64,000 nt of DNA, from the NCBI GenBank assembly GCA_903789615.1, contig CAIFEV010000002.1:124001-188000 (forward strand). The letters run 5' to 3'. The notes beneath the pieces were generated by a model. That model was not told where the DNA came from. It did not search any database and was given only the letters and a program-made list of their open reading frames with translations. Position 1 is the first letter of the stretch. Each line of letters opens with the position of its first letter. The stretch comes from an uncultured Lachnospiraceae bacterium (GTDB lineage: Bacteria; Bacillota; Clostridia; Lachnospirales; Lachnospiraceae). The position numbers and the translations under genes were made by a program. Positions 1 to 8,019 of the stretch are shown one piece after another.

Positions 1-765
1 GTCCAGCACCTGGCTGTAGGCCATTCGCAGGCTCTGGGTCATGCAAGGCCACAGCCCGATCGGATTGGACACACCTCCCGGGTTTTTCTGTACAAACTGC
101 TGCGCAGCATTCAGAAGTTCATCCGGTGTTTCCGGAACGGAAAGGCCGAGATCATCCAGCCAGTCCTTGCGGATATAAATATTGTCCTCCGCCGTTGTCG
201 CTCTCTTTGCCACAACGCCATACAGCCGGTTATTCGTATTTCTGCCGATATTTAACACATCATCGCCCAGATAAGCCTTCAGATTCTTCGCCTGATCTTC
301 TCCGTCGATGAAATCGGTCAGATCCCATGTGCCGCCCTGATCAAAATAACTCTCGGCATAGGAATAGGTGTACGTGAGCATGATGTCCGCCGCTGTCTGG
401 GATGCCATCATGGTCTGCATTTTTGTAACTTCATCTGATCTCGGAACCGGCACGAACTCCAGGTTGATACCAACCTTCTTCATGGCGTCCTGACAATACT
501 TGGTCCAGCGGTTATCTGTGATTGTCGAACCGGCCGGCGCATTGCTGCGGTCGAAAAGTTCAACCTTCAGCGTCACGTTGTTAAACTGTTTGCTGCCGTA
601 TGTTGTCTGATACTTCGAGTTTCCGCCTGAGGCGGCCGTTCCCGTTGTGCCTGCCCCTGATCCGGATGATGCTGACGGAGTGCCCGTTCCTCCTCCGCAG
701 CCGGCAAGAAGTGTTCCCGCCAGAACAGAGGCCATCGCCAGAGATGCTGCCTTTCGTATTCTCAT
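1..765 (-). CDS. ABC transporter sugar-binding lipoprotein (partial, C-terminus beyond left edge)
   Basis: The protein is an extracellular solute-binding component of a carbohydrate ABC importer, anchored as a lipoprotein. The ATG at 765 follows a GGAGGAG ribosome site. Residues 1-23 form a signal peptide ending in the lipobox LLAGC, with Cys23 the lipidated residue, followed by a Ser/Gly/Thr-rich tether. The mature part contains text typical of LplA-type binding proteins (YIRKDWLDDLGL, PETPDELLNAAQQF). All 255 codons to the window edge are open, so only the C-terminal half is missing. It is the third gene of an operon with the two permeases upstream (835-2686), an arrangement typical of the YtcP/YteP-LplB family of complex-sugar importers. 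The substrate cannot be told from the sequence. Confidence 0.9.
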   Translation of the reverse strand, partial: MRIRKAASLAMASVLAGTLLAGCGGGTGTPSASSGSGAGTTGTAASGGNSKYQTTYGSKQFNNVTLKVELFDRSNAPAGSTITDNRWTKYCQDAMKKVGINLEFVPVPRSDEVTKMQTMMASQTAADIMLTYTYSYAESYFDQGGTWDLTDFIDGEDQAKNLKAYLGDDVLNIGRNTNNRLYGVVAKRATTAEDNIYIRKDWLDDLGLSVPETPDELLNAAQQFVQKNPGGVSNPIGLWPCMTQSLRMAYSQVLD

Positions 766-834
766 GTTTTCTCCTCCTTTTAATTTAAGAGTTCACGCTC
801 CTCTTTTAATTTTCCTGATTGAAGTTCAGAAAAG

Positions 835-1731
835 TCAGCCCTTGACAGAGCCGGCCATAACGCCCTTAACGAAGTATTTCTGCAGCCACGGATATACAAG
901 CAGGATCGGAACAGTTGATACGACTACCGTCGCCATCTTCAGAGACTGTGTCATCACCTGTGTGCCAATTCCCTCGGCATTTGCTCCCGCGCTGTTCAGT
1001 TCACCGGCAAACAGCAGGTTTCTGAGCCTCAGCTGCAGGGTGAATTTTTCCGGAGTGATGATGTAAATCAGGGCGTTAAAGTAATCATTCCAGTAATTGA
1101 CGGCGTAGAAAAGTCCGATGGTCGCAATGATCGGAAGCGACAGGGGGATGATGATTTTTATCAGAATCTGCATTTCTGATGCGCCGTCAATTTTGGCCGC
1201 CTCTTCCAGATCAAACGGAAGTCCCATGATAAATGTTCTCATCACGATGAAGTTGTAAACGCTGACCGCCACCGGCAGAAACAGCGATGCCAGGGAATCA
1301 TAAAGTCCAACTCCTTTGACAACAAGGAATGTCGGAATCATACCGCCGGTCACATACATCGTGAACAGCATGAAGGTGGACATGATTCTTTTTCCGGGAA
1401 GATTCGGTCTGGACAGAACGTAGGCCGCTACCGTCGTGAGTGTCAGGCTCAGCGCCGTGCCGACAAGTGTTACGATAATGGTCGTACGCATCGACAGCCA
1501 TATGGATGCCTTCCCCAGAATTTCCTTATAAGCGGAAACCGTAAAATCGATCGGAAAGAATGTGACCTTGTTGGAAAGCACTGCATTATATCCGCTGAAT
1601 GAATACGCAACCACATTAAGGAACGGGTAAAGACATATCAGTGCAATCAGCGTGATCAACGTGTAATTGATAACGGATCCGGGCGTTACTTTTCTGATTT
1701 TATGAAGCTTCTCTTCTTTTTGCTTAGCCAT
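835..1731 (-). CDS. Carbohydrate ABC transporter permease (LplC/YtcP type)
   Basis: Inner-membrane permease of a CUT1-type sugar importer, 298 residues. I place the start at the ATG at 1731, preceded by AAAGGTG; the longer reading frame upstream would overlap the preceding gene and lacks a ribosome site. Several hydrophobic segments are visible, beginning with VINYTLITLIALICLYPFLN, and the ATPase-contact EAA motif is EEAAKIDGASEMQILIKII, followed by PLSLPIIATIGLF. The C-terminal YFVKGVMAGSVKG is the usual end of this family. It lies 13 bases after its partner permease and 69 bases before the binding-protein gene. No ATPase gene is adjacent, as is common for importers that share an MsmX-type ATPase. 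Confidence 0.92.
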   Translation of the reverse strand: MAKQKEEKLHKIRKVTPGSVINYTLITLIALICLYPFLNVVAYSFSGYNAVLSNKVTFFPIDFTVSAYKEILGKASIWLSMRTTIIVTLVGTALSLTLTTVAAYVLSRPNLPGKRIMSTFMLFTMYVTGGMIPTFLVVKGVGLYDSLASLFLPVAVSVYNFIVMRTFIMGLPFDLEEAAKIDGASEMQILIKIIIPLSLPIIATIGLFYAVNYWNDYFNALIYIITPEKFTLQLRLRNLLFAGELNSAGANAEGIGTQVMTQSLKMATVVVSTVPILLVYPWLQKYFVKGVMAGSVKG

Positions 1732-1744
1732 ATGCACACCTTTC

Positions 1745-2686
1745 TCAGATAATTCCATGTTCGCCCATAGCTTTGGCAATCCGGTCTGCCGCCAGCAGAA
1801 TGATGATATTAATAGCCGACTGGAAAAGACCGATTGCGGTGGATTCAGAATACTGAGCCTGCTGAATACCCAGCTGATAGGTGTAGGTACTGATTACATT
1901 CGATACATCCTGCACCTTGCTGTTCCCGAGCAGAAGCGGGGCGTCCAGTCCGATGGACATCATGCTGGAAATGGAAAGGATAAGCATCGTCACGATAACC
2001 GGCTTGATCGAAGGAAGCGTGATGTAAATCAGCCGCTGGAACTTTGTAGCGCCGTCAAGATAGGCTGCCTCGTACAGCGTCTCATCAACCCCAGTCAGGG
2101 CTGCCAGATAGATAATGGTGCCCCATCCGACTTCCTTCCAGACATTGCAGATGATATAGGTGAATATCCACCATCCGTTGTCGGAAAGAAACGGAACGCT
2201 ATCATGTCCCATGGCATTCAGAATGTTGTTAATCGTACCGCCCTGCTGGGTAAAAAGGTTTGTGGCGATACCGGCAACAACAACCCACGAGATAAAGTGC
2301 GGAAGATACAGTATCGACTGCGTGACCTTCTTGAACCGGAGATGCAGGACCTCATTTAACATCAGTGAGATGATGATCGTAATCGGGAAGCTCACCGCCA
2401 GGTTCAGAAGATTCAGAGTAAGTGTATTGCGGACTGCATTCCAGAAATTTTTGTTGGCAAATATCTTCTGAAACGTGGCAAATCCGCACCACGGACTCGC
2501 CCAGATCCCTTTGAAAACATTGTAGTTCTTGAATGCAATGACAATACCGCCAATCGGCGCATACCGGAACACAACGAAATATGCCAGTACAGGAATCATC
2601 ATGATGTACAGCCATTTGCATTTCCGGATTTGCTTCCAGGTAGTGCGCCGCAGCGCCGCCTTATTCTTGTCATCCGTTTGTTTCAT
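1745..2686 (-). CDS. Carbohydrate ABC transporter permease (LplB/YteP type)
   Basis: Second permease of the same importer, 313 residues. The ATG at 2686 has AGGAGG five bases upstream; a GTG six bases earlier is in frame but too close to that site. The N-terminal KWLYIMMIPVLAYFVVFRYAP and the EAA-loop text EAAYLDGATKFQRLIYITLP are typical of the LplB branch. It is the first gene of the operon and faces the AraC regulator at 3155-4042 across a 468-base intergenic region, so that regulator is the likely activator. No frameshift or truncation is visible. Confidence 0.92.
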   Translation of the reverse strand: MKQTDDKNKAALRRTTWKQIRKCKWLYIMMIPVLAYFVVFRYAPIGGIVIAFKNYNVFKGIWASPWCGFATFQKIFANKNFWNAVRNTLTLNLLNLAVSFPITIIISLMLNEVLHLRFKKVTQSILYLPHFISWVVVAGIATNLFTQQGGTINNILNAMGHDSVPFLSDNGWWIFTYIICNVWKEVGWGTIIYLAALTGVDETLYEAAYLDGATKFQRLIYITLPSIKPVIVTMLILSISSMMSIGLDAPLLLGNSKVQDVSNVISTYTYQLGIQQAQYSESTAIGLFQSAINIIILLAADRIAKAMGEHGII

Positions 2687-3154
2687 ACACACCTCCTGGT
2701 TCTTCTGCCTTAAAAGAAAGCAGCTCGATATCCTTCAAAAAACGCAAATTTAATAAAGGCGGCTGCCGCCTCCCGGAAAATATTGCACAATTCAGCGATT
2801 TTATCTGATGGTATTATTATTCGAATGTTTAATGGCCTTTCATTGGCAGCAGGCCACTTACCGTGTTGAAATAAAATTCATGTTTTAAAATGAATAATTT
2901 CTTTTCCCTATATATATTCAAAATAAAGTCACGAATAGCTTTGTTATTTTCCTTAAAAAGCAGAACCCCTTCTGCCTCTTCCGGACTCACGCTTTCCGGA
3001 AGCGCCTTTATGAACTTGTTGATGCTCTAACTATACGGCAAACATCCGGATAATTCTTCTAACATCTTAAGCATTTTTATTGCGCTTATTGACTTTTCAG
3101 TCATTATGCACAAAAATAGCCATATCAAATGTGCATCGTTCAGAGGGAAAAAAT
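2687..3154. promoter_or_regulatory. Divergent intergenic region between sugar ABC operon and AraC regulator
   Basis: This 468-base, AT-rich stretch must hold the promoters of both the leftward ABC operon and the rightward AraC gene. I could not fix convincing -35/-10 pairs. Within it, 2829-3026 on the minus strand is a short reading frame that looks like decayed coding sequence and is listed separately. Confidence 0.5.
2829..3026 (-). pseudogene. Possible gene remnant without start codon
   Basis: A 65-codon frame, closed by TAG at 3027-3029 upstream and TAA at 2829-2831, encodes protein-like text (for example KALPESVSPEEAEGVLLF and FILNIYREKKLFILKHEF). There is no ribosome-site-led start codon. 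The composition looks more like the tail of a lost gene than random intergenic sequence. I do not recognise the family. The alternative is a chance open frame in a promoter region. Confidence 0.25.
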
Positions 3155-4042
3155 TTGAAGAAAAATATCGAATATGCGTCCATTCCGGCCCCGGTCACCT
3201 GTGTGTGTAAGACAGCAACTCTGCCTCACTACTTCACTTTTCACGCCCATAACGGATTTGAGATCCTGCCGTTTGTGAGCGGGAACGTCAGTCTTTACTA
3301 TGAAAAAGATTCCATCTACATGCGTCCGGGGGATGTGATCTTGATCCCTCCGTACGTATTTCATCGGGGATATCAGAATGATGAGACGCCGTATGTCCGC
3401 GACGTCCTGAATATCCGGGAGGATTATACAATTTCCGGCAGGGAAGAGGATTACAGCCGTCTCCTGCACCTGTTTTTCTCCGGAGACAATCAGAAAATCA
3501 AGGTAATCCGGCCGAATCCGGAATCCTTTGACATGGTACACCATCTGATGAAACAGGTTGAATCCGTTCTGAATGAACCGGCCGATTTTGACAGTCTGCT
3601 GCTGAGGGACACATATATAACCCAGATTCTGATCCTGCTCTACCGGGCGCAGAAATCCCATCCGAACGACTGGAGAGTGTCGGACACATGGCCGGAAAGT
3701 ATGCCGTCATTTATCATCGAGACTTTCCAGTACATCAACACGCATCTGACCGGCGAGGTCAGCCTTGACGCACTTGCCGAAGCCGTACATATCAATAAAT
3801 ATTATCTGTGCCGTACTTTTCATGAATTCACCGGCGGCTCCATCGGACAGTACGTCATTGAAAAAAGGCTTTCCATTGCGCGCCAGAAGCTGAAAGCCGG
3901 AATCAGGCCATATGACGCCTGCTTTCAGTCCGGTTTCAGCAACTACGCAAATTTTTCCCGTACCTTCAACCGTCATGTCGGTCTCTCGCCAAAGGCTTAT
4001 CAGATGGCGATGCGGGTGGGCGGTGAGAATGTGACCGCCTGA
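3155..4042 (+). CDS. AraC family transcriptional regulator
   Basis: A 295-residue AraC-type regulator: an N-terminal cupin sensor domain (HAHNGFEILPFVSG, then GDVILIPPYVFHRGY) and a C-terminal double HTH (LDALAEAVHINKYYLCRTFH, and ACFQSGFSNYANFSRTFNRH, ending LSPKAYQ). I start it at TTG 3155, seven bases after GAGGG, because the paralog at 26884 has the same TTG-Lys-Lys-Asn beginning with a strong AGGAGGG. An ATG-type start at 3080 would add 25 unrelated residues. It diverges from the ABC importer operon at 1-2686 and is its likely activator, responding to the imported sugar (inference from context). Confidence 0.9.
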   Translation: MKKNIEYASIPAPVTCVCKTATLPHYFTFHAHNGFEILPFVSGNVSLYYEKDSIYMRPGDVILIPPYVFHRGYQNDETPYVRDVLNIREDYTISGREEDYSRLLHLFFSGDNQKIKVIRPNPESFDMVHHLMKQVESVLNEPADFDSLLLRDTYITQILILLYRAQKSHPNDWRVSDTWPESMPSFIIETFQYINTHLTGEVSLDALAEAVHINKYYLCRTFHEFTGGSIGQYVIEKRLSIARQKLKAGIRPYDACFQSGFSNYANFSRTFNRHVGLSPKAYQMAMRVGGENVTA

Positions 4043-4101
4043 CTTTTTTGGAAATTATATACAAAACACCGCATACAGCGGCACGGACAAGATCCCGCCC
4101 T

Positions 4102-4338
4102 TCATCCCCCGTACTCCCGCACCAGCTCCTCCACGCTCTTCACCGTCCGCAGGCGCTCCCGGTCAATCCTCGTCGGATAGATCTCAACGCCGTAGTCCTC
4201 CAGCCTCGTGAACAGCTCCATGAAAGCCAGAGAATCCAGAATACCGCTGTCCAGCAGCTCCGTGTCATCCCTGTACACCCTTTTGTCCTCCGTCACCTCG
4301 TACAGAAGGTCTTTTACGTTCAGCGTCTCCTGCTCCAT
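4102..4338 (-). CDS. D-alanine carrier protein-like acyl carrier protein (DltC-like)
   Basis: A 78-residue acyl-carrier protein, exactly the usual DltC length. The phosphopantetheine attachment Ser sits in LLDSGILDSLAFMELFTRL, with the DSL motif and the DltC-like DSGILDS context. The ATG at 4338 has GGAG five bases upstream. It lies inside the last 74 bases of the adenylating-enzyme gene, in another frame, so translation is probably coupled. In known Dlt systems DltA loads D-alanine on this protein for DltB to pass through the membrane; no dltB or dltD is in the window, so the acceptor here is unknown. It converges with the AraC gene across about 60 bases. Confidence 0.8.
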   Translation of the reverse strand: MEQETLNVKDLLYEVTEDKRVYRDDTELLDSGILDSLAFMELFTRLEDYGVEIYPTRIDRERLRTVKSVEELVREYGG

Positions 4339-5860
4339 ATCTCTCCAGCGCCTTTCTGTCTGTTTTCCCATTTGCCGTCACGGGCAGCCTCTTCACCATG
4401 ACAAATGTCCCCGGCACCATATACGCGGGGACAAGCCCGGCCAGTTCCCGTCTCAGGCCTTCTTCCGTGACGCCTGTATCCGCCGCGACAAAGGCCCGCA
4501 GTCCCCTCACGAGACCGCTTTTCCCGCGCAGCGCGACAACAGCGCAGTCCTGTACGCCCTTCACGCGGGCGAGATTGCTCTCGATGTCGTGCAGCTCGAT
4601 GCGGTAGCCCTTGTACTTGATCTGGCTGTCCCGCCGCCCATTACAGTAAAGCATTCCGTCCCGGATATACCCGAGGTCACCGGTTCTGTAGGCATTTTCT
4701 CCGTTTTCCCGGTAGAATCCGCCGGTGATGCCGCCTAGATACCCATCGGATACGCTCGCACCCTTAAGGACTATCTCACCGTCTTCGACCGTGACCTCTG
4801 TGGCGGCCGTGTCAGGGCTTCCGACCGGCAGGCTGCCGCCCGTTCTGGCCGCGTGCTCCGCCATCTGCCGCGTGATCACGGCCGCGCAGACAGCCGAGGC
4901 TGCCTCCGTCGGACCGTACGCATTGATAAGGACAAGGTCCGGAAAGGCCCGTAAAAGCCGCGCGGCCAGAGACGCCTCCAGCCTCTCGCCACAGCAGTAG
5001 CTGCAGGCAAAACGCGGATAGTGTTCCCGGCAGAAATCCGGATTCACAAGGCAAAGTTTCATAAAGGCAGGCGTCGTGACCGTCATGTCAATGCCCGTTA
5101 GAAGCTCTGCCAGGCGTTTGAAATCCGCCATGACATCCCCGTCGAATGTCACAACCGTGTGCCCTGAAGTCAGCGCCAGGAAAAAGTCCGCCACGCTCAG
5201 GTCAAAGCTGAAGCTGGCCTGCTGCAGGATGCGCTGATGCGGGAGACCGGCCAGAGGGGCGAGTCCTGTTATCCAGCGGATGAAATTCGCCAGGCTGCTG
5301 TACGAGACCGGGACACCTTTCGGCTCGCCGGTGCTCCCGGATGTGAAGATGATATAAGCGGTTTTGTTTTCCCTGGTACGGGACGCTCTTCCGGCACTTT
5401 CCGTTCCGGCCGTCTTCTTTGCAGCAGCCGGAGCCCCTGTCCCGCTTGCCTTGTCCGGCTCAGAATCCTCCAGCTGCTTAAGCGTGAGACACCTGACGCC
5501 GGGAAGATCCGGGCAGCTTTTGCTTGAAGTCCCTTCCTCTTCCGGGCACAGCATAAGCGAAGCGCCGCAGATATCTGCAATTTTCATAATCCGCGCGGCC
5601 GGCGTGAAGAAATCGACCGGGACATACGCCCGGTCTGCCTTCAGGCAGGCGAGGATTCCAAGTGCCATGCCGCATTCCATGTGCCCGTACAGCAGCACCG
5701 GGCCGCTGCCTCCGCGTGCAAGAATACTGCCATAATGCCTGGAACCTTCCAGGAGTTCCCGGTAGGAGAGGCGGTACCTGCCGTGTTCAAAGGCCGTGCG
5801 GTCCGGGTAGAGGCGCGCAGTTTCTTCGATCTGCTTAAGAATTTTCTCCCGTTCAGTCAT
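4265..5860 (-). CDS. D-alanine--carrier protein ligase-like adenylating enzyme (DltA-like)
   Basis: A 531-residue member of the adenylate-forming superfamily. Visible motifs are the A3 loop YIIFTSGSTGEPKG (about 169-182), INAYGPTE (about 313-320), YRTGD, and the A10 lysine in LPVTANGKTDRKAL near the end. Cys290 in CCGE matches the Cys of DltA proteins linked in the literature to choice of D- over L-alanine, so D-alanine activation is plausible. Two oddities: an Ala/Ser/Thr/Gly-rich insertion at residues about 131-166 (5363-5470), and a charged tail of about 25 residues after the A10 motif that overlaps the carrier gene. It overlaps the end of the VanW gene by eight bases, so the three genes form one operon. 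Alternative: a stand-alone peptide-synthetase-type adenylation enzyme. Confidence 0.82.
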   Translation of the reverse strand: MTEREKILKQIEETARLYPDRTAFEHGRYRLSYRELLEGSRHYGSILARGGSGPVLLYGHMECGMALGILACLKADRAYVPVDFFTPAARIMKIADICGASLMLCPEEEGTSSKSCPDLPGVRCLTLKQLEDSEPDKASGTGAPAAAKKTAGTESAGRASRTRENKTAYIIFTSGSTGEPKGVPVSYSSLANFIRWITGLAPLAGLPHQRILQQASFSFDLSVADFFLALTSGHTVVTFDGDVMADFKRLAELLTGIDMTVTTPAFMKLCLVNPDFCREHYPRFACSYCCGERLEASLAARLLRAFPDLVLINAYGPTEAASAVCAAVITRQMAEHAARTGGSLPVGSPDTAATEVTVEDGEIVLKGASVSDGYLGGITGGFYRENGENAYRTGDLGYIRDGMLYCNGRRDSQIKYKGYRIELHDIESNLARVKGVQDCAVVALRGKSGLVRGLRAFVAADTGVTEEGLRRELAGLVPAYMVPGTFVMVKRLPVTANGKTDRKALERYGAGDAERKRPSVRGDGGQKGVQG

Positions 5861-6680
5861 TGCGGATCTGCTCCTTCGGGATGAGCGAAACGTCGTAGAG
5901 AACCTCCGAGTGGTTGTCCAGGATCAGCTCCCTGCGCAGCTGCCGGCCGCTCTTACGGTCGATGACGATCCGGTATACCTGGGAGATGCGGAAGTACCTG
6001 TCACCCTCTTTTCGAAAATGGCTGTTCTCTTCGACCAGTCTGTAGCGGCACGGAAACGGATGGTCGCTGCGCAGTTCGCCGTTTAGTGCTCCGTCCGCCA
6101 CCCAGACCAGAAGCTGCACATTCTGGTCGGTGTTGTTGTAAAACCGGTAGTCGATGTAGTTGTAAAAGACCGAGGTACCCGTCCCGAACGGGACGCGCCG
6201 ACGGTCGTCCGGGAAGATCGCGTCGGTGTGATGGTGAAGCTCCGTCACGGTGAGCGGGCTGTTTAAGACGAGCCAGTGGACCATGTTGGCCATCTGGCAG
6301 AGACCTCCGCCGTATCCTGAAAGCAGCCGCCCGCTGCTGATAACCAGACCTTCCCTGTAGCCCTGTTTCTTCCCCGCCGGGCCTACCGTGCGCCAGAACG
6401 AGAATGTCTCGCCGGGGCGGATGACGATCCCGTTAATCCGCTCGCAGGCGAGGCGGATATTGGTCACCTTGTTCTCCTGCAGCTTCATGTCCACCCCGGC
6501 CAGTTTCCGGAGCAGTATGGAGCTGTGGCTTTTCACGATGTTTGGAAGTTCCTCCCGGCTGTGCGTTTTTGCTATTTTTTCGCGTCTGAAAAAATCCCGC
6601 AGATATCGCAGGATAATTTCTTTTCTCACCGAAATCCGATATGTCGTCGGACTGATCTCACAGAACAGTTTTCGTCCCAC
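5853..6680 (-). CDS. VanW family protein
   Basis: A 275-residue VanW-family protein (COG2720). The core shows VIRPGETFSFWRTVGPAGKK, YREGLVISSGRLLSGYGGGL followed by CQMANMVHWLVLNSPL, and TELHHHTD, all family hallmarks. The start is GTG at 6680, seven bases after AGGGGGG. VanW proteins occur in some vancomycin-resistance clusters and near envelope genes; the biochemical role is not established. No van ligase or reductase genes are nearby, so this is not evidence of resistance. It is first in an operon with the DltA-like and DltC-like genes, overlapping by eight bases, which ties it to a cell-envelope acylation step (inference). Confidence 0.85.
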   Translation of the reverse strand: MGRKLFCEISPTTYRISVRKEIILRYLRDFFRREKIAKTHSREELPNIVKSHSSILLRKLAGVDMKLQENKVTNIRLACERINGIVIRPGETFSFWRTVGPAGKKQGYREGLVISSGRLLSGYGGGLCQMANMVHWLVLNSPLTVTELHHHTDAIFPDDRRRVPFGTGTSVFYNYIDYRFYNNTDQNVQLLVWVADGALNGELRSDHPFPCRYRLVEENSHFRKEGDRYFRISQVYRIVIDRKSGRQLRRELILDNHSEVLYDVSLIPKEQIRND

Positions 6681-6755
6681 GGTACCCCCCTGTCATCACG
6701 TCTTCTCTTCGCGCCGCTATTCGTTTCCGGTCAGATTTCAGACAATCTGAGAATC

Positions 6756-7808
6756 TCAAAGTTCATCGTAAATGCGGTTTCGAATGAACACATCAAACCT
6801 GGGAAGCGTCAGAGAAACTTTTCCATACCCTTCCGGGTGAATCAATCCCTGGCGGATCAGCCGTTCCCGGTACACACTGAAAGCTGACGGCTTCATACCT
6901 AAGGCTTTCCGGATTTCCGTGACACTGTCGGTGTCAGCTTCCGCGATTGCTTTCAATACCTTCCGCTTGCCCGGTGACTGCTCTTCCCAGATTTTGCTGT
7001 ACGCGTATTCTTCCATAATTATATCAAACTGCCGGACAATGTCTTCTGTCACAGTGCCTTTTCCTGCCTCCCAGCACAGGTATCCTGTAACCTGATATGC
7101 ATACGAATAGCCTTTTGTAAGTACCGCCATAGTTCTGGCCTCCTCTTCGGAATTTTGAAAGATGTGACGGTAACTTTCCATAACAGCTCTTCCGTTGAGC
7201 GGAGGCAGGAATATTTTCGGAGCACGATACAAAAATGTCAGCGTTTTTTCGTTCTGAAGATTGTAGAGATTCTCATACAAGCCGGTCATGAGCAGATACA
7301 CGGGGTAGTCATTTCTCAAAAGGATCTGGAACTCACTGGCAAAGCGTCGCATATTCGGTGAATTTGTCGCTTCATCAATTGCGATGAGTACTTTCCTCTT
7401 ATGTTTGCGCAGAACTGCCATCATTCTCTCAATTGCCGTTCCAAGATCAGTGATCGGCGGCACTCCAGCAATTTCAAGGCCGATTCCCCAGAATGAAAGG
7501 TTCAGTTTTGCATTCCGGAACAACGGATATAATCCGTCTGTATTATAAAGTTTTGACGCAAGGGACTGAAGCAGGTCCGACTCGATACTCAGATCGCAGA
7601 CGACCCATTTTTCCTGTTTGAAATAATTCTCAATTTCTGAAAGGAACACCGTCTTCCCCGTTCCCCGCACGCCTGTCACCATGAAAAGGTGCGACGGAGA
7701 AGGATCGGAAGAAAATGTGCGAATCACTTCATCCGTCTGCTGATGTCTGGATATAGAACTGGTCGGCCGCATGCCGAAATTTAAAGAGAATGGATTGCCT
7801 GTCCGCAT
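6756..7808 (-). CDS. AAA-type ATP-binding protein (Orc1/DUF234-like ATPase)
   Basis: A 350-residue single-domain ATPase. Walker A is VTGVRGTGKTVF near residue 45, Walker B is VLIAIDEA near residue 145, and a sensor-like Asn/Thr segment (YLLMTGLYENLYNL) follows. The last 80 residues form a winged-helix-like domain (GKRKVLKAIAEADTDSVTEI, LGMKPSAFSVYRERLIRQGL), so it may bind DNA. The layout resembles the archaeal-type ATPases annotated as ATP-binding proteins or Cdc6-like AAA proteins. The ATG at 7808 follows AAGGGGG. It is monocistronic with its own repeat-rich promoter (7836-7910). The function is unknown; a mobile-element origin is possible because this family is often patchy. Confidence 0.75.
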   Translation of the reverse strand: MRTGNPFSLNFGMRPTSSISRHQQTDEVIRTFSSDPSPSHLFMVTGVRGTGKTVFLSEIENYFKQEKWVVCDLSIESDLLQSLASKLYNTDGLYPLFRNAKLNLSFWGIGLEIAGVPPITDLGTAIERMMAVLRKHKRKVLIAIDEATNSPNMRRFASEFQILLRNDYPVYLLMTGLYENLYNLQNEKTLTFLYRAPKIFLPPLNGRAVMESYRHIFQNSEEEARTMAVLTKGYSYAYQVTGYLCWEAGKGTVTEDIVRQFDIIMEEYAYSKIWEEQSPGKRKVLKAIAEADTDSVTEIRKALGMKPSAFSVYRERLIRQGLIHPEGYGKVSLTLPRFDVFIRNRIYDEL

Positions 7809-7835
7809 TTGAAGTCCCCCTTGCCGGAACCATTC

Positions 7836-7910
7836 TGTTATATCTTGTTATATCTCAATTCTTATGTTATATCTTGTTATATCTTCTGTCAATCTGTCAA
7901 TCTGTCAAAA
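7836..7910 (-). promoter_or_regulatory. Repeat-rich promoter of the AAA ATPase gene
   Basis: Read on the minus strand, three TTGACAG boxes with an 8-base period (7887-7908) precede two tandem pairs of the 10-mer AGATATAACA: one pair at 7865-7884, the other at 7836-7855, 29 bases apart. TTGACA is a perfect -35 box and TATAAC a near-consensus -10 box at 15 bases from the last TTGACA. The second pair lies between the -10 and the start codon at 7808. The layout suggests a strong promoter overlapped by repeated operator sites, possibly bound by the ATPase itself (inference). Confidence 0.55.
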
Positions 7911-7935
7911 GGCCCCGGCAAAAAAGCCCGGGCCT
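7907..7935 (-). terminator. Rho-independent terminator of the TRIC-like gene
   Basis: On the minus strand a GC-rich stem (GGCCCGGGC with GCCGGGGCC, one mismatch, seven-base T loop) is followed by TTTT. It lies 85 bases after the stop of the gene at 8020-8400. The T run overlaps the first TTGACA box of the next promoter. Confidence 0.7.
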
Positions 7936-8019
7936 CGTTTTCTGCATATGCCTGCATGTTCGTCAGAATGCAATGGTCTTTTGTTCTGCCGTGAAGCTGC
8001 AGATGGATGCAGCCCCGCG

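Noticed and set aside
5853-6680. Vancomycin resistance locus
   Set aside because: VanW alone is widespread in Clostridia. No D-Ala-D-Lac or D-Ser ligase, reductase or VanRS pair is present.
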